Assembly (NCBI GenBank): GCA_022560365.1
Contig: JADFTG010000003.1
Location: forward strand, 5,812-16,624
Length of the DNA: 10,813 bases
Source of the DNA: Chloroflexota bacterium
Lineage (GTDB): Bacteria > Chloroflexota > Dehalococcoidia > SM23-28-2 > RBG-16-64-32
Direction of reading: 5' to 3'
Part shown: positions 7,035 through 10,813 of the stretch, piece after piece
Layout: every line of letters begins with the position of its first letter
How positions within the stretch are numbered: the first letter of the stretch is position 1
Translations under genes and position numbers: made by a program
The notes under the pieces: model-generated
Database searches by the model: none
Told to the model about the DNA's origin: nothing
The model's input: the letters and a program-made list of their open reading frames with translations, nothing else

Positions 7035-7120
7035 TGGTGCCGGGGGTGGGATTCGAACCCACATGCCCTTGCGGGCAGCGAATTTTAAGTTCGCCGTGTA
7101 TACCCTTCCACCACCCCGGC
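7035..7120 (-). tRNA. tRNA-Leu (anticodon TAA)
   Basis: This is an 86-nt class II tRNA read on the minus strand with encoded CCA (7037-7035). The acceptor arms are GCCGGGG at 7120-7114 and CCCCGGC at 7045-7039. The anticodon stem GCGAA/TTCGC encloses the loop CTTAAAA with TAA at 7087-7085. A long variable arm with a GCCC...GGGC helix follows, then the T-arm GTGGG-TTCGAAT-CCCAC. It reads UUA and UUG. It is not the isoacceptor matched by the CTC specifier of the T-box in this window. Confidence 0.97.
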
Positions 7121-7131
7121 TCAGATACGAA
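7120..7131 (+). repeat. 12-bp direct repeat, copy on the 5' side of tRNA-Leu
   Basis: This is the second copy of CTCAGATACGAA. It overlaps the first base of tRNA-Leu and the last codons and stop of the recombinase remnant. Confidence 0.6.
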
Positions 7132-7489
7132 TTCGGCCGTTTTCATCTAAGGAGCCTGAACATTTGCTAACTGTTGCAAACAAGTCGTCCAACCTGGCGA
7201 CCGCCTCGGCCCGGAGACCGGGCACAACGTGGGAGTGGGTGTCGAGGGTGATCTTCACGCCCGAGTAACCCAGCCTCTCACTGACTATCTTCGGGTGTAC
7301 TCTCTGCTGGAGCAACAACGAGGCGTGGGCGTGGTGCAGGTCGTGGCAGCGAAGCCGGTCAAGCCCTGTCTCCTTGGCCAGCCGGCGCCAGGCGTCCCGC
7401 AAGCGGAACGGGGTATCGCTTGACGTCGAAAGTCCTCTCCGCCGGTCAACTAGCGGTCGTAGTCGGCGTAGGCTGAGCTGAACTGCCAC
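7121..7489 (-). pseudogene. Decayed tyrosine recombinase (phage-type integrase), C-terminal remnant
   Basis: The open frame has 122 codons. The part resembling integrases runs from about residue 21 (STSSDTPF) to 105, roughly 7429-7175; the first 20 residues overlap the 3' end of the lipoprotein gene and are probably not native. Full-length tyrosine recombinases are three times longer, so the arm-binding and core-binding domains and the first catalytic Arg are missing. Three of the four visible catalytic positions are changed. HDLRHTHAS reads HDLHHAHAS (Arg to His52), LGHS reads LGYS (His to Tyr75), and the nucleophile in DTYSHV reads DTHSHV (Tyr to His85). Only His49 remains. The stop codon (7123-7121) directly abuts tRNA-Leu. 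It is most likely the relic of an element integrated at this tRNA. Confidence 0.85.
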
Positions 7490-8730
7490 GGGCCTTCGCC
7501 GCAGCCAGTCCTGTCGAGCCGCTCTGTGCGGAGCGTAGTGGGGTTTGTCATCTGCAGGAGGATAACGAAGGGCGCCGGAGCCTCGCCGAACCGGTCCCTG
7601 GTCTCATAGCAGTAGAGCGTCCCGTTCGCCTCGACATCCTTGAAGTCGCGATTTACCTGGCCTGAGTCCGCCGGGTCAAAGTAATAGAGATCCGCGGGCA
7701 GTCCGCTGGCAGCCATCGATGTCCCCACCGAGAATACTGCTAGCGAAGGGTCGACGTTGTCGTGAACGAGCGCAAGGTGCGGGTCCTCGGGGTAGGTACG
7801 AGTTACCTCTTTCGCAAACCAGGCGCCCTGCGCCGTCCCTGGTTCGTCCTGCTCGACCTCACCACAGGCCGGTGGAGCAGTTCTCGCAACCGTTCCGTCA
7901 TGGCTACCTAATTTCGCACGCAACGCGTCACGAACATCAGCTGTGAAGTAATCGAGGGGGCAGACGATATGACGGGTGCGGTCAGTCCATCGACTCGGCT
8001 GAGCGTACGGCTGTGGATCGGCCCGCGAGTCGGAGACGCCAAGATCCAGCGCGTTCTGCCATTCGTTGCCGCCGGCTGATCCGATGAGTTCGCCGGCCGA
8101 GAGCTTCACGTCGATCGTCTTGGTGCAGTATTCGTATTGAAAGTCGCCGGTGCTCTGATCTTCGCACGCGTCATACGGAGGAGAGAAGCGCTCCTGAAGC
8201 TTGCCAGTGAGAGAACTCATGTGGATGAAGAAGGCCTGCAGCTCTTCGCACGGCGCAAAGTAGATGCTGTAGTCAGTGCGACCGTCTGAAAAGTGCCGGG
8301 TTGAGCGAATCTCGGTTACCCAGACATCTCCGGGAGAGACGACCGGAACCTCGACGGTGCCCAGGTACCACTGGGAGCGGTCTATTCGGTTGATATGGAA
8401 GTAGATGTGATCTGTCGGGAAGACATGGCCTGAAGGGGCGAGATTACCCAACGGTACAAGGCCCATGAAGTCCGACATCGCGACAGGTGAGACAGAGAAG
8501 AACTCGGACTCCGACCCGCAGCGTGGTAGCTCGCCGGGTGCGTCCGCAGTTGGGTCTGGAAGTGGCTCCTGGCCGCTTCCAGCGGTCTCCGAGGGTGCTG
8601 CTGAAGCAGTCTCAGAGCCGACATCGCCTCCGCCATCGCTGCATGCGGCCAGGAGCACCAGGCTGAGTCCTGCGACAGTGAGGAGAAGGGTTCTTGTTGG
8701 GCCACTTGAGGCGCGGCGCATTATCGCCAT
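7450..8730 (-). CDS. Lipoprotein with degenerate M23-like (lysostaphin-fold) domain
   Basis: The 426-residue protein has a type II signal peptide: basic start, hydrophobic 14-28, and lipobox LAAC with the lipidated Cys at 30. A Ser/Gly/Glu/Pro-rich linker (31-68) follows. Residues 91-232 have the order of an M23 peptidase: PLGNLAPSGHVFPTDHIYF (93-111), AFFIHMSSL (166-174), VKLSAGELIGSAGG (208-221) and ALDLGV (227-232). The last block sits where active M23 enzymes have the zinc-binding HxH, so hydrolase activity is doubtful. The C-terminal half (about 250-426) has paired cysteines (257, 289, 374, 410) and is unrecognised. The ATG at 8730 is used, though the ATG at 8721 is equally possible; neither has a good Shine-Dalgarno. 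It lies 122 bp downstream of the inositol-phosphate synthase on the same strand and may be co-transcribed. The fold call is moderate; function is unknown. Confidence 0.85.
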   Translation of the reverse strand: MAIMRRASSGPTRTLLLTVAGLSLVLLAACSDGGGDVGSETASAAPSETAGSGQEPLPDPTADAPGELPRCGSESEFFSVSPVAMSDFMGLVPLGNLAPSGHVFPTDHIYFHINRIDRSQWYLGTVEVPVVSPGDVWVTEIRSTRHFSDGRTDYSIYFAPCEELQAFFIHMSSLTGKLQERFSPPYDACEDQSTGDFQYEYCTKTIDVKLSAGELIGSAGGNEWQNALDLGVSDSRADPQPYAQPSRWTDRTRHIVCPLDYFTADVRDALRAKLGSHDGTVARTAPPACGEVEQDEPGTAQGAWFAKEVTRTYPEDPHLALVHDNVDPSLAVFSVGTSMAASGLPADLYYFDPADSGQVNRDFKDVEANGTLYCYETRDRFGEAPAPFVILLQMTNPTTLRTERLDRTGCGEGPWQFSSAYADYDR

Positions 8731-8775
8731 GTCGATCAGTAAGACGACGGAAGCTCGAATTCGCTACATCGCTTA

Positions 8776-8795
8776 TGGACGGCCAGCGCGCCGTC
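8776..8795. other. Hairpin between the inositol-phosphate synthase and lipoprotein genes
   Basis: GGACGGC (8776-8782) and GCCGTCC (8789-8795) form a perfect 7-bp stem with a 6-nt loop, about 60 bp past the stop codon of the upstream minus-strand gene. No T-run follows on either strand. It is not a classical intrinsic terminator but could stabilise or weakly terminate the transcript. Confidence 0.35.
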
Positions 8796-8852
8796 CGAAA
8801 GGGAGTCGGGCGGGAGTACGATCCCGCTGTGCCAGCGTAACGCCCCGGGACC

Positions 8853-10813
8853 TCACACCCCGTTGACGAGGTGGATGACGCCTTCCGATCGTCGCCACAC
8901 GCTCGCCAGTTCGGTCAGATCCTTTACGCTGAACAGCCCCCGGTCTCGAAAGTCATGCTCTTCGAAGAGGCGGCGCAGTCCGATAAATCGAACGCCCTTG
9001 CCCCTGACGAACTCGTAGTCCATCAGCGAGTCGCCAACGAAGATGACCTCGTCGGGACGGAGGTTGTAGTGGCGCAGAATGAACTCGATCTGTTGGCCCT
9101 TGGCGAAGCCGGGCTTGTAGCCGAAGCAGCCATCGAGGAGGTCATCGATTCCGGCATTCTTCGTGTACTGCCGGACGATCGTCTCCTGTGTGCTGCTACA
9201 GACGAACCGGCTGACGCCCCTATCTTCGAAGAACCTCAGGACGGGGACGACCTCCTCGAACAGCGGATGCTCGAGAATACGCTCCCGCTTGCCCGATTCC
9301 ATCGTGGCGGCCACTGCGCCGTTGCTCTGGTGTCCCGGAAAGATCTCCTCGAGCTGGCTGCCGAAGTCCATCCCGGTTGTCTCGAGATACCTCCGGCGTG
9401 CCTCCGCCCCGGAGACCTCGTAGTTCTTGACGATCAGACCGGCGGCCAGGTCCGACAGGAACGGCATCGTGTCCGCGATGGTGCCGTCAAAGTCGAAGAT
9501 CACCGCTTTCGGGCTGGTACCCACCAGCGGGCTCCGGCCATTGGCGTGCTTCCAGGAGGTCCACACGCGCCACAAGACAATGCCGGTCGTGAGCAGCGCG
9601 ACAGCGAGCACGGCCACGAAGACGGAGATCGGATGAATCAGTGTTCCGATTCCTCCGAGGGCGAGCACGAACAGCCTCAGATCCCTACCCCTTCCGGCCG
9701 CAGTCCACTGGCCGCCGTACCGGTAGCCGAAATTCGCGACCGATTTCGCGGAAGTATAGCTGACCATCAGTGTTCCGAGCAGCGCCAGCATCGACGCGCC
9801 GACTACAAGGGTGGTGGAGGATGGGCCCAATAGGTTACTGATGGCGGACGCAGTCAGCATGTAGTAGAACATGCCGAACAATATGAAACCGTCCGAGTAG
9901 CGATCGAGCACCGCATCAAAGAAGTTCCCGAAGGGGGATTGCAGCTTTTTCAGCCGCGCGACCTCGCCGTCACTCCCGTCCAGGATGCTGGCCAGCTGAA
10001 TCACGATCCCGCCCACGATGGGAAGGCCAAAGAAGAAGGTCAGGCTGGCCACGAAGCTGACAACGAGCGCAAGAAGCGACACCAGGTTCGCTGTCATTCG
10101 CCGCGATAGCTTCAGCAACAGCGGAGTGAAGATTGCCGTGGAGATCCTCCGGTTGATGTTGCGGGAGACGAAGCCGTCTTCAGGCTTCGAGAGGTTCTGA
10201 AACAGGAGCCTCTCCGCATTCCGGAGGTCTTGAGGCGTATCGACGTCAACCCAATCATGGTCTTGGACGTCAACTACTTTCACCTTCCCCCTTGCAGCGA
10301 GGCATCGGATGGCGCCGGAAACGGACGGATCTCCTGACTCTGCGCTCTCTTCGGCGGCGCCGAAAACTTGTGGCGAGCAGACAAATGCTCCGGTGTCAAA
10401 CGCGTCATACCTTTCCAGCTGCTTCCCGATTGCGACGAGTTGCCGATCGTCGACCACGAGCTTTGTCACATCGTCGAGGTCGATTAGCTGATTCTTATCT
10501 ACCCCGAAATCACCAGCCAGGATCACCTCGCCGTCCTCCAGCGACTCGCTGAGAAGCCGGTCTAGGATAGCTCGCTCCAGGATGTGGTCCGCCATCAGTA
10601 GTAGGAACGGCTCGTGAATCCGCTCACGACCGGCAAGCAGAGAATATCCGTTGCCCAACTCCCATTTCGGGTTCTTGATCGGGGTGATGCTCACTCGCCT
10701 GCGGCGGCTTACCTCCGAAAGGAGAGTTTCGACCCGATCTGACGCGTACCCGGTTACCACGTAGAAGTCGTTGACTCCGGCCTGCTGAGCGGTGGCGATG
10801 CTGTGCTCTATGA
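8853..10813 (-). CDS. Inositol-1-phosphate cytidylyltransferase / DIPP synthase / HAD phosphatase fusion, 5' end beyond window
   Basis: The frame is open to the right edge (652 residues visible, about 30-45 missing, including the LAAGxGxR loop). Residues below count from the GTG codon at 10760. The cytidylyltransferase domain (to about 190) has LGNGYSLL (35-42), LLLMADHI (53-60), FDTGAFV (121-127) and WVDVDTPQDLRNAERLL (170-186). DGFVSRNINRRIST (195-208) leads into a CDP-alcohol phosphotransferase domain with five or so membrane segments and the complete motif DGSDGEVAR (261-269), G278, D282 and D286. These two domains match the Archaeoglobus-type bifunctional enzyme that makes CDP-inositol and joins it to inositol-1-phosphate. 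A full HAD phosphatase follows (416-625): DFDGTIADT (423-431), SST (522-524), Lys549 or Lys554, and GDSLMD (576-581). Likely product: di-myo-inositol phosphate or a related phosphodiester solute. The first two activities are well supported; the HAD substrate is inferred. Confidence 0.92.
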   Translation of the reverse strand, partial: IEHSIATAQQAGVNDFYVVTGYASDRVETLLSEVSRRRRVSITPIKNPKWELGNGYSLLAGRERIHEPFLLLMADHILERAILDRLLSESLEDGEVILAGDFGVDKNQLIDLDDVTKLVVDDRQLVAIGKQLERYDAFDTGAFVCSPQVFGAAEESAESGDPSVSGAIRCLAARGKVKVVDVQDHDWVDVDTPQDLRNAERLLFQNLSKPEDGFVSRNINRRISTAIFTPLLLKLSRRMTANLVSLLALVVSFVASLTFFFGLPIVGGIVIQLASILDGSDGEVARLKKLQSPFGNFFDAVLDRYSDGFILFGMFYYMLTASAISNLLGPSSTTLVVGASMLALLGTLMVSYTSAKSVANFGYRYGGQWTAAGRGRDLRLFVLALGGIGTLIHPISVFVAVLAVALLTTGIVLWRVWTSWKHANGRSPLVGTSPKAVIFDFDGTIADTMPFLSDLAAGLIVKNYEVSGAEARRRYLETTGMDFGSQLEEIFPGHQSNGAVAATMESGKRERILEHPLFEEVVPVLRFFEDRGVSRFVCSSTQETIVRQYTKNAGIDDLLDGCFGYKPGFAKGQQIEFILRHYNLRPDEVIFVGDSLMDYEFVRGKGVRFIGLRRLFEEHDFRDRGLFSVKDLTELASVWRRSEGVIHLVNGV

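Noticed and set aside
6908..7170. Small frames across the tRNA-Leu region
   Set aside because: Their sequence is explained by the tRNA gene; the peptide GVGFEPTCP is the usual false translation of a tRNA T-arm.
8871..9833. 320-codon plus-strand frame opposite the HAD and synthase domains
   Set aside because: It is an antisense shadow of a gene whose motifs are unmistakable; composition is low-complexity and no domain was recognised.

Overview
The window is about 62-65% G+C by eye and reads as a bacterial chromosome segment. A Chloroflexota (Dehalococcoidia-like) or related high-GC source fits best: it has a T-box leader with actinobacterial/Chloroflexi-style sequence on an aminoacyl-tRNA synthetase operon, a secreted enzyme ending in thrombospondin-3 and dockerin-like calcium repeats, and an inositol-phosphate osmolyte-type synthase. 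This placement is inference; no rRNA or other marker gene is present.

Layout. At 1-813 (minus) is the N-terminal 271 codons of an SsuD-like flavin-dependent monooxygenase running off the left edge. A promoter at 1054-1082 drives tRNA-Ala(GGC) at 1095-1170. Only a few bases later a leucine-type T-box leader (about 1183-1423) begins, with specifier CTC, the conserved T-box sequence, and mutually exclusive antiterminator and terminator helices. It controls a two-gene operon: an MgtC/SapB-family membrane protein (1437-1931) and leuS (1933-4395). Uncharged tRNA-Leu should therefore raise both leucyl-tRNA synthetase and the MgtC-like protein. A well-formed promoter overlapping the leuS stop codon serves a small alpha-beta-barrel protein (4457-4783). 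Next comes a secreted copper radical oxidase (5027-6871) that retains all recognisable metal and cofactor residues.

The right part is on the minus strand. tRNA-Leu(UAA) at 7035-7120 is flanked by 12-bp direct repeats and abuts the stop codon of a decayed tyrosine recombinase (7121-7489), an integration scar. A lipoprotein with a degenerate M23-like fold follows (7450-8730). From 8853 to the right edge is the most interesting gene: inositol-1-phosphate cytidylyltransferase, then a CDP-alcohol phosphotransferase (DIPP synthase), then a complete HAD phosphatase, all in one polypeptide. The first two domains match the known bifunctional enzyme of di-myo-inositol phosphate synthesis. The third could supply the final dephosphorylation step.
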